Shown here in pieces: positions 42,922 through 51,976 of a DNA stretch of 64,000 nt. Location of the stretch: assembly GCA_963787205.1 (NCBI GenBank), contig CAWBCD010000014.1:124001-188000 (forward strand). Reading direction: 5' to 3'. Position 1 is the first letter of the stretch. Each line of letters opens with the position of its first letter. Position numbers and translations under genes: made by a program. This DNA comes from DATFNI01 sp963787205. GTDB taxonomy: Bacteria; Bacteroidota; Rhodothermia; Balneolales; DATFMH01. Under the pieces are notes generated by a model. It saw only the letters and a list, made by a program, of their open reading frames with translations. It had not been told where the DNA came from and made no database searches.

Positions 42922-44140
42922 AAAGACGGATCATGTATTCGGGTGCAAGCTCTGGCAGAGCATATTTTCGTAATGTGTCACGCGGGATCGCATGTTTTCG
43001 TGGTGGCAAATTTTTGAATTTCATTTGCCACCTCATGGGGAGCTTAGATAGTTCAAGTACCGTTCCATCACCCCAATTCTTCGGAATCTTCTTTTGATAC
43101 TGCGCCTCCGGTGATATCAGGAAATTACAGACCACTAGCGCTGCTTCCTTATCTGGCGCATTGATTGGAATACCGATATAGTGAGAATTACGAATGGTAC
43201 CGGTCGTTAAAATGAACGCTTTCGAAGATTTTGGAAAAAAGCCCTGGTCCACTTTGTTTTCGACTTCAGCATCGTTGTCGCTCATCGTGAAATTGACTTC
43301 TCCATTTTCGAAAAGCTGATGTAGGGCACCCAACGTCGAAGGGAATGATGTTCCGTGCTTCCAAAGATAGGGTTTGATCTGTTTGATATAATTCCAAAGT
43401 TTGGCAGAATACTTTGCATATACCGAATCGTGAAATGGACCATACAGTGCACCTTTTGGAGCCATGCCGGTCATCAAACTTTTCAGAAAGGTCATCCCTG
43501 TGAAATCGTTGCTAAACGTGAATGATCCGCGGTGATGTTTCACGTAATTCGCCAGGGCCGATGGTGTTTCAGGCGGATTGGGTACACGTGCCGTATCGGT
43601 AATCATGCAGAACTGAACGGTACCCCATGGACATTCGTAGCCATCGATAGGCTGCTGGAAGTCTTTGTTTACAAAAGGATCAGTAAGATCCAGATACTTG
43701 CTGTTCGGCAATTTCGAGACAAAGGGACCAAACAATGCTTTCAGTTGCCGAAGCTGGTAAAATGTAGCCCCATTGATCCAGACAAGGTCGATACTTCCGG
43801 TCGACCGGCCCGCTTCCAGCTCGGATCTCAGGATAGAAACAATCTGTGCTCCCTGCCCCGCGGATATTTCCAGATTGATGTCGAAATCTTTTTTAAGAGC
43901 TGGCTTCACAAAATTATTCATGTATTTGTTGATCGCCGGATCACCCTTCCACATCATCATGCGTACCGTTTGACCGTGTGCGTCTCTGAGAATCGTATTC
44001 CAGTAAAGCTGAAGAGGATTTTTATTTTTCCCAGAATTGCCACAACCGGCTGTAGCAAGTAGCAGAAATGCCAGTAAGGGAATAAGGAAATAGTGAGATG
44101 ATACGGGCTGCGGGTTACGAGTAGTTGACTTCGTTTCCAT
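42890..44140 (-). CDS. YnjB-like ABC solute-binding lipoprotein
   Basis: A 416-residue binding protein. ATG 44140 gives a lipoprotein signal (LIPLLAFLLLATAGC). The frame is open to 44374, but the extra 78 residues have no signal character. YnjB-family marks: GQTVRMMMWKGDPAINKYMNNF, IDLVWINGATFYQLRQL, LFGPFVSKLPNSKYLDL and GYECPWGTVQFCMI. YnjBCD of E. coli has no proven substrate, although thiamine-like ligands have been suggested. The genes downstream here (nucleoside phosphorylase, sugar kinase) point instead to a nucleoside or modified ribose. Confidence 0.88.
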   Translation of the reverse strand: METKSTTRNPQPVSSHYFLIPLLAFLLLATAGCGNSGKNKNPLQLYWNTILRDAHGQTVRMMMWKGDPAINKYMNNFVKPALKKDFDINLEISAGQGAQIVSILRSELEAGRSTGSIDLVWINGATFYQLRQLKALFGPFVSKLPNSKYLDLTDPFVNKDFQQPIDGYECPWGTVQFCMITDTARVPNPPETPSALANYVKHHRGSFTFSNDFTGMTFLKSLMTGMAPKGALYGPFHDSVYAKYSAKLWNYIKQIKPYLWKHGTSFPSTLGALHQLFENGEVNFTMSDNDAEVENKVDQGFFPKSSKAFILTTGTIRNSHYIGIPINAPDKEAALVVCNFLISPEAQYQKKIPKNWGDGTVLELSKLPMRWQMKFKNLPPRKHAIPRDTLRKYALPELAPEYMIRLYDDFRKKIIE

Positions 44141-44258
44141 GCTATGCCTGGGAATGTACGGTGGGGCAGATCTTCGTACCAGAAAAAGGATGCAGAGCTT
44201 AGTAATGTGGAGGTTGATGGTTATTCGTTTCACTTTCATCCTGTACATCGCTACTGAG

Positions 44259-44298
44259 TGACCATTGAATGACAATCGAATGACCAATGACTGACAAG
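44259..44298. repeat. 11-bp tandem TGAC repeats upstream of the binding-protein gene
   Basis: TGACCATTGAA, TGACAATCGAA, TGACCAATGAC and the partial TGACAAG follow one another with an 11-bp period, close to one helical turn. They lie in the 223-base gap between the TonB receptor and the YnjB-like gene, about 120 bases before the latter. They could be direct-repeat regulator sites or chance low-complexity sequence. Confidence 0.4.
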
Positions 44299-44363
44299 CC
44301 TCAATATAATGTCGCAAGTCTGCCCTGATAAATCGAGGCCAAAACACCCAATTTGCTACTTTC

Positions 44364-47300
44364 CTAAAATTCATACTTTAAACTAAACTGAAATTGCCGT
44401 GGTGGCCCGGCATTTTTTTTGACGATTCCGCGTGATGGCGGTCCGACCTGTATTTGATTGCTTTGAGTGGTGTTATTCGCATACCCACTCAGGTTCGTCG
44501 TGTTTAGCAAATTAAACACATCGGCCTGAAATACCAGTTTCTGAGCATTGCGTATGGGAAAATCGTACTGAATGGAAAGATCGATGACTTTAGACCATGG
44601 AAGTCGACCGCTGTTCCTGGATTGCCCGGGATACCGGTCATTATTGCCAACATACGAATCGCTGTACGAACGTCCGTCTCCATTTAAGTCGGTGGTCCCA
44701 TACACATTCGCATTTGGAATCCAGTTGATGGGCTGACCGCTTTGAAACAAACCGGTTGTTGTAACGCAAAGCCGTTTTTGCGGATACCACGTAAGGCTGG
44801 CATCAATCACATGGCGACGATCGTTGATGGAGGGTCCCCACTCAGCCGCAAAGTTATTGGCATCCATCGCCCGGAAGTTTATGTCTTCGGTATTGTTATA
44901 TGACCACGAAAGCGTGTAACTCAAGGAATAAGAAAATGGGGAATTTGACGGGGTTTTAGAAAAACTGAGTGTTGCACCAAAGTAGGTGGCTTTCCCCTTA
45001 TCCTGGGTCATGACGACATCACGCGAAATGCCACGGAGTGTATCACCTTTGATAAGAGCGTAGGGACCTTTAGAGTCCGTATAAATAGGTACGGGACGGG
45101 TTGAGTCAGCCTGGGATTGTGTCCGAACCACCACATTGTTCGGATTATTCAGGGGATAGGGCGCTGGCGAATTTACATCCCAGAGGCGGAAAAGATCATA
45201 GGAACGACTGTAAATCAGGTTCAGTGACAATAGCTTGTTAGTCCCGAATTGATGTTGGAAGCCCAGTACAAACTGATGGGTATAAGGGTTTTGATATCCG
45301 TTGGGGTTGAGAATTCGGCGCTCATTCGAGAATTGGGCGTTACGTACATTTTGTAACGATGCAGATGACGGTCCCTGCAGGTAGGGAACCGACCCAAAGC
45401 TGGCATTCAGGTTTCCATTAAAAGTAACACTTGCCAGGTTTGTATTAGAAGGGAGCTGGTCTGCGTTGATGAGAGCCTGAAGCTCAGCGAGGTAGTCAGG
45501 TCCGGTTGTATTTTGCTGGAGCGCATCACTGTAGACCGAATAGATAATCTTATTATAGACAAGGCTGTAGCCGCCGCGAAGCACACTGTGATCTGAAAGC
45601 TTGTAATTGAAACTGAAGCGTGGAGCCAGGTTGTTGTAATCTCCATGTTTCGATCCCCCTTTGGATAGATTGTCGTAGTCATATCTCAGACCAAAAGTCA
45701 GGTTGAGACTGTTGCTTGCTGAAATCTGATCCTCGATGTATGCGCTGTATAAGTTCTGCCATCTACCGAAAGAACTTGGTCTCAGTTCGACATTGTAATT
45801 CAGAACATCTGCATTTTGTGGAAGATCGTGAATCCCCAATGATGCACTGACACCGTTCTGCTTGAGTTGGTCTAGCTGCTGCTGCGTTAGTTTCACGGTG
45901 TAGTTACCAGCCGGATTGCCGCCTCCTTTCAACTCGTGATCCGAAAAGATCATATCGATGCCTGCCCGGATAGTTTGATTCTTATGATACAAAACACCCT
46001 TTTGTTGCAGTTCAATGGTGTTTTCAAGCGAGTTAAATACATATCCGGGATTACCGAGGATGGCAACAGGTTGTTCATCCGGCCCAAGTACGGTAACCTG
46101 GGGATTATCCGGGTTGTTTGGGCGGGCGTAATCCCAACGAAAGCGGGAATACTGCGCGTTTGATTCCATAGACCATGGACCCAGATGGTAGCTGTTTTTC
46201 AAAGCTGCAATAAATGAATTTCTGATTTGACGATTTCCGGCTGAAGGAAAAGTTACTCCGCCCTCAAGTCCACCACCCTGTCGGTCTATGGAAACAAGTC
46301 CGGTGTTAATTCTCAGAGAGCTATGCGCATCGTTTTTCCAGTTTTGGTCGATTTTCCCGGACAAAAGCGTGTATTTATTGTACCCACGCACTGTTTGATT
46401 GACGCCGAGGGCAGGCACATTCAGTAGGTTATCCTTGATTGCAATTGTCTGTTCTGCATTGAGATAATAGAATGTCTTGTCGTGGATAATGGGTCCACCG
46501 ATGTCGATACCGAATTGATGGCGCTGAAACCCATTTTTAACGGCATTACCTGAGAGATCCCGTTGGGCAAATGGGGAAGAGGCATCGATTACGGGACCAG
46601 GCCGTACTTCGTAGTAAGCTTCACCGGAGGTAGTGTTGCTTCCAGACCTGCTTGTGATATTGATCACGCCGCTGCCCGACCAGCCATATTGGCTTGAATA
46701 AGCACCGGTCAGTGCTTCCACGTGTTGCGCAAAACCAATTGGTATTGGAAATTTCATTCCACCGAGAAAATTTTCATTGTTCCCTAATCCATCGATGCTG
46801 TAGTATGTGTATAATGAATTTGTACCGTTGATACTTACAACGGGTGCCTCCGGAAAAAAGCCGGTGGCGGGTGTAATATCGGGCAGACGGTAAAGCATTT
46901 GTGAAATATCACGTCCCTGAACAGGGATCGTGGTTATTTGTTTACGGTCCAGATCTGCAGACAGCTCAGCATTGACAGTATTAAGTCGTGTAGCAGGGGC
47001 TGAAATTGTAATTTCCGGTAATTTTTGGGTACGCCTGGTAAGAACGATGATTACAGAAGAAGTATGGTTCGATTCCAGGTGGATATTATCAACGGAAATA
47101 TTTCGATATATAGGCGTTTCCGGTATTGAAACACCATAACTGCCGGATGTGGACAAGCCTGAAAACCGCACATTGCCATGTGTATCCGAAATTTTTGATT
47201 TTGAATAACCTATGGCTTTGTTACTCAGTTGGACGGGAATGCCTGGGATGCTTTGTTTGCCAGATTTCCCGAGAATAGTGATCTCAATAGCGCTTTGTGC

Positions 47301-47393
47301 CATTAAAGGTGTAGAGGTACATAAAATAAGCAGGAGCAGACTGATGTTTTTTAATCTGGATCTTCTGCTACATAAGTAGTAAAAAAGTGGCAC
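44364..47393 (-). CDS. TonB-dependent outer membrane receptor of the YnjBCD-like locus
   Basis: A 1009-residue receptor. Signal peptide is at 1-33 (LLLLILCTSTPLMAQ). A carboxypeptidase-regulatory-like domain (about 35-115, EITILGKSGKQSIPGIPVQL) and the plug (about 130-250, RDISQMLYRLPDI, NGTNSLYTYYSIDGLGNN, VEALTGAYSSQYGWSGSGVINI) follow. The large barrel ends in QFSLKYEF. The absence of a SusD-like partner argues against large glycans. Directly upstream of the YnjB-like gene with the same direction, it probably carries the same ligand across the outer membrane. Confidence 0.9.
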   Translation of the reverse strand: MPLFYYLCSRRSRLKNISLLLLILCTSTPLMAQSAIEITILGKSGKQSIPGIPVQLSNKAIGYSKSKISDTHGNVRFSGLSTSGSYGVSIPETPIYRNISVDNIHLESNHTSSVIIVLTRRTQKLPEITISAPATRLNTVNAELSADLDRKQITTIPVQGRDISQMLYRLPDITPATGFFPEAPVVSINGTNSLYTYYSIDGLGNNENFLGGMKFPIPIGFAQHVEALTGAYSSQYGWSGSGVINITSRSGSNTTSGEAYYEVRPGPVIDASSPFAQRDLSGNAVKNGFQRHQFGIDIGGPIIHDKTFYYLNAEQTIAIKDNLLNVPALGVNQTVRGYNKYTLLSGKIDQNWKNDAHSSLRINTGLVSIDRQGGGLEGGVTFPSAGNRQIRNSFIAALKNSYHLGPWSMESNAQYSRFRWDYARPNNPDNPQVTVLGPDEQPVAILGNPGYVFNSLENTIELQQKGVLYHKNQTIRAGIDMIFSDHELKGGGNPAGNYTVKLTQQQLDQLKQNGVSASLGIHDLPQNADVLNYNVELRPSSFGRWQNLYSAYIEDQISASNSLNLTFGLRYDYDNLSKGGSKHGDYNNLAPRFSFNYKLSDHSVLRGGYSLVYNKIIYSVYSDALQQNTTGPDYLAELQALINADQLPSNTNLASVTFNGNLNASFGSVPYLQGPSSASLQNVRNAQFSNERRILNPNGYQNPYTHQFVLGFQHQFGTNKLLSLNLIYSRSYDLFRLWDVNSPAPYPLNNPNNVVVRTQSQADSTRPVPIYTDSKGPYALIKGDTLRGISRDVVMTQDKGKATYFGATLSFSKTPSNSPFSYSLSYTLSWSYNNTEDINFRAMDANNFAAEWGPSINDRRHVIDASLTWYPQKRLCVTTTGLFQSGQPINWIPNANVYGTTDLNGDGRSYSDSYVGNNDRYPGQSRNSGRLPWSKVIDLSIQYDFPIRNAQKLVFQADVFNLLNTTNLSGYANNTTQSNQIQVGPPSRGIVKKNAGPPRQFQFSLKYEF

Positions 47394-47645
47394 GGACGTC
47401 GCACTGGTTGGTTAAACAGACTAGTGAATCACACCGTTGATGGTTATAACCATTTAAGGTTAAGAGATAACATTTTTTATGAGGAAATGCACTTTTGAAG
47501 AAAACCTGTGTAGTCGGGAGATGTTTCTGCAAGAGATAATCTTACGAATCGCATATATTCCAGTGATTGACACAATGTTATACTTCAAAGTCGAAATTGG
47601 CATTCATAATCGATGCGAATTGATGGATCTGGATTATAAGCTATA

Positions 47646-48212
47646 ATGAGTACCCTATCATATATAAAGAATTTCCTGACAGATAAGAATGTCGCCTCAA
47701 TCACACCTTCTTCGGCAGCCTGCGTGAAACACGTTTGCAAGAAAATAGATTTCAATAAAAAATTTGTAATTTTCGAGTATGGTCCCGGTGTGGGGGTGTT
47801 CAGCCAACATCTTTTAGATCATATGACCAAAGATTCAAGGCTTATTTTGATCGAGCTGAACAACAATTTTGTTGAAAAGCTCAGGGAGGAGTTTATTGAC
47901 GAGAGGGTTCGTATTTTTGACGATTCTGCAGAGGAGGTAGGATCGATTGCTGAAAATCTCGGTATTGAAAATGCTGACTATGTGTTATCCGGTATTCCTT
48001 TTTCGTTTCTTGAAGAGGCTCAGAAGCTTAATGTGCTGCAGCAGACGCACGATCTGCTGCGAGTTGGCGGGAAATTTTTGGCCTATCAAACTTCAGGGCA
48101 TCTTAAAGAGCCGATACGAAAAATATTTGGACATGTTCATACAGAACTGGAACTGCTGAATATACCACCCATGCTTATTTATGAGGCGGAGAAGTCAGGG
48201 GACAGTAAATAG
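47646..48212 (+). CDS. Phospholipid N-methyltransferase-like SAM enzyme
   Basis: A 188-residue class I methyltransferase of the PmtA/COG3963 type, related to KsgA. N-terminal FLTDKNVASITPSSAACVKH and SAM motif FEYGPGVGVFSQHLL at about 43-57; then LILIELNNNFVEKL, and the catalytic-region ADYVLSGIPFSFLE in place of the N-P-P-Y of rRNA or DNA N6 enzymes. PmtA enzymes methylate phosphatidylethanolamine. Divergent from the TonB receptor. Activity here is unproven. Confidence 0.8.
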   Translation: MSTLSYIKNFLTDKNVASITPSSAACVKHVCKKIDFNKKFVIFEYGPGVGVFSQHLLDHMTKDSRLILIELNNNFVEKLREEFIDERVRIFDDSAEEVGSIAENLGIENADYVLSGIPFSFLEEAQKLNVLQQTHDLLRVGGKFLAYQTSGHLKEPIRKIFGHVHTELELLNIPPMLIYEAEKSGDSK

Positions 48213-48239
48213 TAAACAGTTATCAGTGCCTATTTGATT

Positions 48240-48677
48240 TTACACTTCAACGCCGGTTTCACTTTTGCGTGCCAGCCACCTGTCGACGCTGAATGGTCCG
48301 GCGCCATAATGGGCCAGGTATAACAAGCCGCCCATAATGGCCATATTCTTCAGAAAATTTAAAAACTCGTGGGTAAACTGTAATCCGGAAAAAGCCCAAA
48401 AGTTATGCATGATCAAACTTACTGGTAATAAGTAAAGGAAAAGCATCATTGAGGTATATCGTATTTTATAGCCCATTAAAATGGACAACCCCCCTAGAAT
48501 CTCCACTAGCAGTGAAATAAGAAGAACAATAGGATCCAGGGGAATCATTTTTGTACTTAGTATTACCATGTACGTGTGCCATAGGACTACTTTTGATAAC
48601 CCGGTTATTAAAAAAATAAAGCTTATGAAAATTCTACCTGAAACAGGGAGAAAGGAGGGATTACTCATTTGGTCCAT
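48240..48677 (-). CDS. DoxX family membrane protein
   Basis: A 145-residue protein with four membrane helices: residues about 10-28 (RIFISFIFLITGLSKVVL), 45-75 (VLLISLLVEILGGLSILMGYK), then two more. Family members are linked to redox and thiol stress, and are often repressed by MarR-type regulators. That fits here: the marR gene ends 15 bases upstream on the same strand. Confidence 0.88.
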   Translation of the reverse strand: MDQMSNPSFLPVSGRIFISFIFLITGLSKVVLWHTYMVILSTKMIPLDPIVLLISLLVEILGGLSILMGYKIRYTSMMLFLYLLPVSLIMHNFWAFSGLQFTHEFLNFLKNMAIMGGLLYLAHYGAGPFSVDRWLARKSETGVEV

Positions 48678-48692
48678 AGGTACAATTTGGAG

Positions 48693-49145
48693 TTATTTGC
48701 AAACTTTGCGTCCGAGTTTTTTGCATAACCTGGACAGCTCTTCCAGCTCGCCAGGATCGAGTGCATTCATTTCGTTAACGATATTAGTAACGTGTTCAGG
48801 GAAGATTGATTCTATTAAATTTTTTCCTTCATACGTTAATTCAACTTTCACGTAACGACGATCGGTTTTACTTCGTTTCCTGACAAGTAACCCCCTTTTT
48901 TCGAGGTTGTCAGCTACCATAGTGATATTCCCACCACTCTTCAACAGCTTCTGGCTCAATTCACTCAGGTTCATGGATCCCAAATGATAGAGTGCCTCAA
49001 GTGCTCCGAACTGGCTGACGGTCAGATTCCATTCATTAAGTTGTGCGGATAGGCGGCTGTTTAGTGATTCTGAAGCACGGTTGAGCTTGATGAATGCATC
49101 AAGGGCGCGTATCTCCTTTTTATTACCCTTATAATGTGTCCCCAT
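48693..49145 (-). CDS. MarR-family transcriptional regulator
   Basis: A 150-residue winged-helix regulator. The DNA-binding core is LTVSQFGALEALYHLGSMNLSEL, LLKSGGNITMVADNLEKRGLL with the wing RKRSKTDRRYVKVELT at about 85-100. No conserved redox cysteine of the OhrR type is seen at the N-terminus. First gene of a marR-doxX operon, probably autoregulated through the palindromes just upstream. Confidence 0.93.
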   Translation of the reverse strand: MGTHYKGNKKEIRALDAFIKLNRASESLNSRLSAQLNEWNLTVSQFGALEALYHLGSMNLSELSQKLLKSGGNITMVADNLEKRGLLVRKRSKTDRRYVKVELTYEGKNLIESIFPEHVTNIVNEMNALDPGELEELSRLCKKLGRKVCK

Positions 49146-49162
49146 TGGTATTAGTCATATAT

Positions 49163-49189
49163 TTTAATATTAAACAACTGCAATTGCAG
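49163..49189. promoter_or_regulatory. Two palindromes upstream of marR (candidate operator)
   Basis: TTTAATATTAAA (49163-49174) and CTGCAATTGCAG (49178-49189) are perfect 12-bp palindromes three bases apart and 18-44 bases before the marR start. MarR regulators usually bind such sites at their own promoters. Which of the two is bound is unknown. Confidence 0.4.
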
Positions 49190-49373
49190 GTATACTATGA
49201 TACTAAATTTTGATCTTCGTGCAAGTTCCCTTTATCAAAAAGGTTGATGAATGAGCAAAAATCAGTTAGACAAAAGACGGCCGAACTTGCGTTTCACCAC
49301 TTTTATTAATGCTATTTGTTATCTGAGCGTGATAGGTGCGGCAGTTGCGGTTAGATTACGAGTTACATTAAAA

Positions 49374-50603
49374 TCACTCTTTATTGATTTTAACTTTAAA
49401 AAAATTTCTTTTGCCAGCCTTCACAGTAAAAACATCACGATTTATATCAAGTACTCTAAAGCTAGGATCGTTGTATTTTTCCCCATCAATGGATATGCCA
49501 CCTTGCTTAATTACATTTTTGGCTATACTTCCACTCTCGAATGATCCGGTCGTTTGGGAGAGAAACGTCTTCAAGTTGACCTCATCCAATTCTCTGGCTT
49601 CAAAAGTAAACTCAGGAATTTCGTCCGGAATCTCTTTATTTATTACTGTCTTCTCAAAATGTTCTTTTGCCTCTCTGGCTGCTTCCTCCCCGTGATACAT
49701 TCTTGTGATGGTGAAGGCCAACTCGTGCTTTGTATTCCTCGGGTCATCAACAGCCTTCATCTTGAATTTCGGCAGTTCTTCAAGTGGTATATCCGTCAGT
49801 AGTTCGAAATAAGGGTAGATCAGATCATCGGGTATTGATAGTGCTTTGCCATACATATCGTTAGATGCTTCGGTAATGCCGATATAATTGTCGTACGATT
49901 TGGACATTTTCATGGTTCCATCCGTACCAACAAGCAGAGGCATCATAAGGCAAACCTGTGGCTCCTGACCTTCTTCGCGTTGCAGATGACGCCCGACGAG
50001 CAGGTTAAACTTTTGGTCAGATCCTCCCAGTTCAATATCCGATTTAAGATGAACAGAGTCCTGCGCCTGGGCCAGTGGATACAGAAACTCATGTAGTGAT
50101 ATCGGTTCCTCATTTTGATACCGCTTGGAAAAATCATCGCGCTCGAGCATTCGGGCAACAGTATACTTGGAAGCCAGACGAATGACATCGGCAAAACTCA
50201 TTGGCCCAAGCCAGTCGGCGTTATAAACGATTTTGGTCTTATCGGCATCGAGAATACGGGATGCCTGATCGAAATAAGTGACGGCATTCTCGCGGATTTC
50301 ATCGGCGGTGATGGACGGACGTGTCTTGTTTTGACCGGTCGGATCGCCGATAAGAGCGGTAAAGTCGCCGATAATCAGGATTGCTTCATGGCCCAGATCC
50401 TGAAACTGGCGCAACTTGCGCAGAATGACCGAATGGCCGAGATGCAAGTCGGGTCGTGTGGGGTCGCATCCGAGCTTTACGCGTAACGGCCGATTCTCTT
50501 TTTTTGATTTCCCGAGTTTCTGAATCAGCTCCTCTTCGGGAATTATTTCCGTCGCTCCTCTTTTAATAATCGCTAGTTGCTCTTCGACAGGCGCAAATGC
50601 CAT
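49374..50603 (-). CDS. tyrS: Tyrosyl-tRNA synthetase
   Basis: Class I synthetase charging tRNA-Tyr, 409 residues. The HIGH motif appears as HLGH (PDLHLGHSVILRKL, about residue 53), the tyrosine-site region as DIELGGSDQKFNLLVGR, and the KMSKS motif intact (GTMKMSKSYDN, about 232). A C-terminal S4 RNA-binding domain follows (KQGGISIDGEKYNDPSFRV). It is the long-insert TyrRS type, as in TyrZ. It starts three bases after cvpA and ends the yqeY-cvpA-tyrS cluster. Confidence 0.97.
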   Translation of the reverse strand: MAFAPVEEQLAIIKRGATEIIPEEELIQKLGKSKKENRPLRVKLGCDPTRPDLHLGHSVILRKLRQFQDLGHEAILIIGDFTALIGDPTGQNKTRPSITADEIRENAVTYFDQASRILDADKTKIVYNADWLGPMSFADVIRLASKYTVARMLERDDFSKRYQNEEPISLHEFLYPLAQAQDSVHLKSDIELGGSDQKFNLLVGRHLQREEGQEPQVCLMMPLLVGTDGTMKMSKSYDNYIGITEASNDMYGKALSIPDDLIYPYFELLTDIPLEELPKFKMKAVDDPRNTKHELAFTITRMYHGEEAAREAKEHFEKTVINKEIPDEIPEFTFEARELDEVNLKTFLSQTTGSFESGSIAKNVIKQGGISIDGEKYNDPSFRVLDINRDVFTVKAGKRNFFKVKINKE

Positions 50604-50606
50604 GGT

Positions 50607-51161
50607 TCACTTCTGTTTTTGTATGTTAAATGTGGGCTTACTATTTGATATGGTATCCTTGATCGTTTTCTCGTAATCTTTTATGCCCGGTAATAACCAT
50701 GCGATGACATCATAGGCAACTGGCGCTATCATGATAACGTATGGATACATTAATGATTCTTTCTGATACTGCTTTGAGGGTTCATCAAAACCGGCAAGCA
50801 GGATCAGGATGACACTTATAATAACACCGGCTTTAAGCACACTCAATACCAGTCCAAGTATTCTGTTTGGAAGACCCAGGGCGATAGCTTGCAGTAGCTT
50901 AGTAAGAAAAAAAATAACCAGCTCCACAACGATGAGTGTACCCAAAAAAAGAACAATCGCCGAGAAATATGGAATATATTTGTGATTTGTGGAGACATGG
51001 CTGGATATAAATCCGGTCAGCGGAGCCATATAGTGAAAGGCAATAAAGCAGGCTGCAATAATACCGACAAATCCAAGTGCCTCCTTTATAAATCCGTTTT
51101 TGAAACCCCGGAATGCAAATAAGGCAATTACGAGTAATACAACCGCATCAAGGGCGTTCAT
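50607..51161 (-). CDS. cvpA: CvpA family membrane protein
   Basis: A 184-residue inner-membrane protein with four helices and the family start LDAVVLLVIALFAFRGFKNGFIKEAL. CvpA homologues affect envelope stress resistance and colicin V export in enterobacteria; the molecular role is unknown. Its start overlaps the yqeY stop by four bases. Confidence 0.88.
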   Translation of the reverse strand: MNALDAVVLLVIALFAFRGFKNGFIKEALGFVGIIAACFIAFHYMAPLTGFISSHVSTNHKYIPYFSAIVLFLGTLIVVELVIFFLTKLLQAIALGLPNRILGLVLSVLKAGVIISVILILLAGFDEPSKQYQKESLMYPYVIMIAPVAYDVIAWLLPGIKDYEKTIKDTISNSKPTFNIQKQK

Positions 51162-51619
51162 AAGGCATTAAGTCGTTCTTTTACAATGCGGCTGACAAGC
51201 GCTCCGTCGGCTTTGCCTTTTACTTTGGGCATGATTGCTCCCATTACCTTACCCATATCCTGTGGAGAAGTGGCCCCGACTGTTTTAATAGTTTCGTTGG
51301 CGACACTGGCTATTTCCTCCTCACTCATCATCTTAGGAAGATACGATTCGATCACTTCCAGTTCCTCTTTCTCTGCATTCGCCAGATCTAATCTGCCATG
51401 TTCCTCGAATTGTTCAATGGAGTCCCGCCGCTGTTTGGCTGATTTCATGAGGACCTGGATAACTTGTTCTTCGCTAAGCTTAGCCTGTCCTCCGACTCGT
51501 TCGCTGATCTCTTTCTCAAGAAGAGCGGCTTTTATGGATCGCAATACGCGAACCCGGTCATTATCCCTGGCCAGCATGGCCTTTTTAAGATCACTAAGCA
51601 GATTATCGTAAATACCCAT
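51158..51619 (-). CDS. yqeY: GatB/YqeY domain-containing protein
   Basis: A 153-residue protein matching YqeY: YDNLLSDLKKAMLARDNDRVRVLR, QLSEEQVIQVLMKSAKQRRDS-like segment, LEVIESYLPKMMSEEEI and the end MGKVMGAIMPKVKGKADGALV. The fold resembles the tRNA-binding tail of GatB; the role is uncertain, probably linked to tRNA-dependent amidation. Start at 51619 (MGIYDNLL) fits the family; the frame runs to 51703 without homology. Confidence 0.9.
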   Translation of the reverse strand: MGIYDNLLSDLKKAMLARDNDRVRVLRSIKAALLEKEISERVGGQAKLSEEQVIQVLMKSAKQRRDSIEQFEEHGRLDLANAEKEELEVIESYLPKMMSEEEIASVANETIKTVGATSPQDMGKVMGAIMPKVKGKADGALVSRIVKERLNAL

Positions 51620-51742
51620 GGTATGATGGAATTTGTAAGAATATTCTCCGGTAATATAAAATTCAGATCGATTAAACAACTCGTTACTGAGAGAGAAGTC
51701 CACAGTCGAGCAATAGTCTATCTCATTTGCTGAATGCTAAAC

Positions 51743-51780
51743 AAAAAAAAGGTTTCACACCACCTGTGAAACCTTTTTTT
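51743..51780 (-). terminator. Rho-independent terminator of the rpmB-rpmG operon
   Basis: Near-perfect hairpin GGTTTCACA-ccacc-TGTGAAACC with A run on one side and T run on the other, so it can work in both directions. It lies 18 bases after the DUF4295 gene stop on the minus strand. Confidence 0.85.
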
Positions 51781-51797
51781 GAATAAACTAACGAAGA

Positions 51798-51965
51798 CTA
51801 TTTATGATTCTTGATAAATTCCTGCACGTTATCTACATCGAGTGTCGACTCATGATAGCTGTAGGTGCCTTTATCAGTCTTCTTGGAGATGATCACCTTG
51901 GCCATCTTGCGACGAGCCATTTTTTGTTCCAGAGCCTGATCACCAAATTTTTGTTTCTTAGCCAT
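51798..51965 (-). CDS. DUF4295 family small basic protein
   Basis: A 55-residue protein too short for most gene finders: starts MAKKQKFGDQALEQKMARR, continues MAKVIISKKTDKGTYSYHES and ends VQEFIKNHK. The family is a Bacteroidota-type companion of the L28-L33 genes and is thought to be ribosome-associated; direct evidence is lacking. It follows rpmG after 11 bases, in the same operon. Confidence 0.8.
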   Translation of the reverse strand: MAKKQKFGDQALEQKMARRKMAKVIISKKTDKGTYSYHESTLDVDNVQEFIKNHK

Positions 51966-51976
51966 GGTATGACCTC

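Noticed and set aside
44141..44374. 78-residue extension of the YnjB-like lipoprotein
   Set aside because: It would precede and bury the lipoprotein signal, and overlaps the phased repeats.
47394..47645. Possible riboswitch (SAM, TPP or cobalamin) upstream of the TonB receptor of the YnjBCD-like locus
   Set aside because: I looked for the conserved cores and saw none; the region has only weak hairpins.
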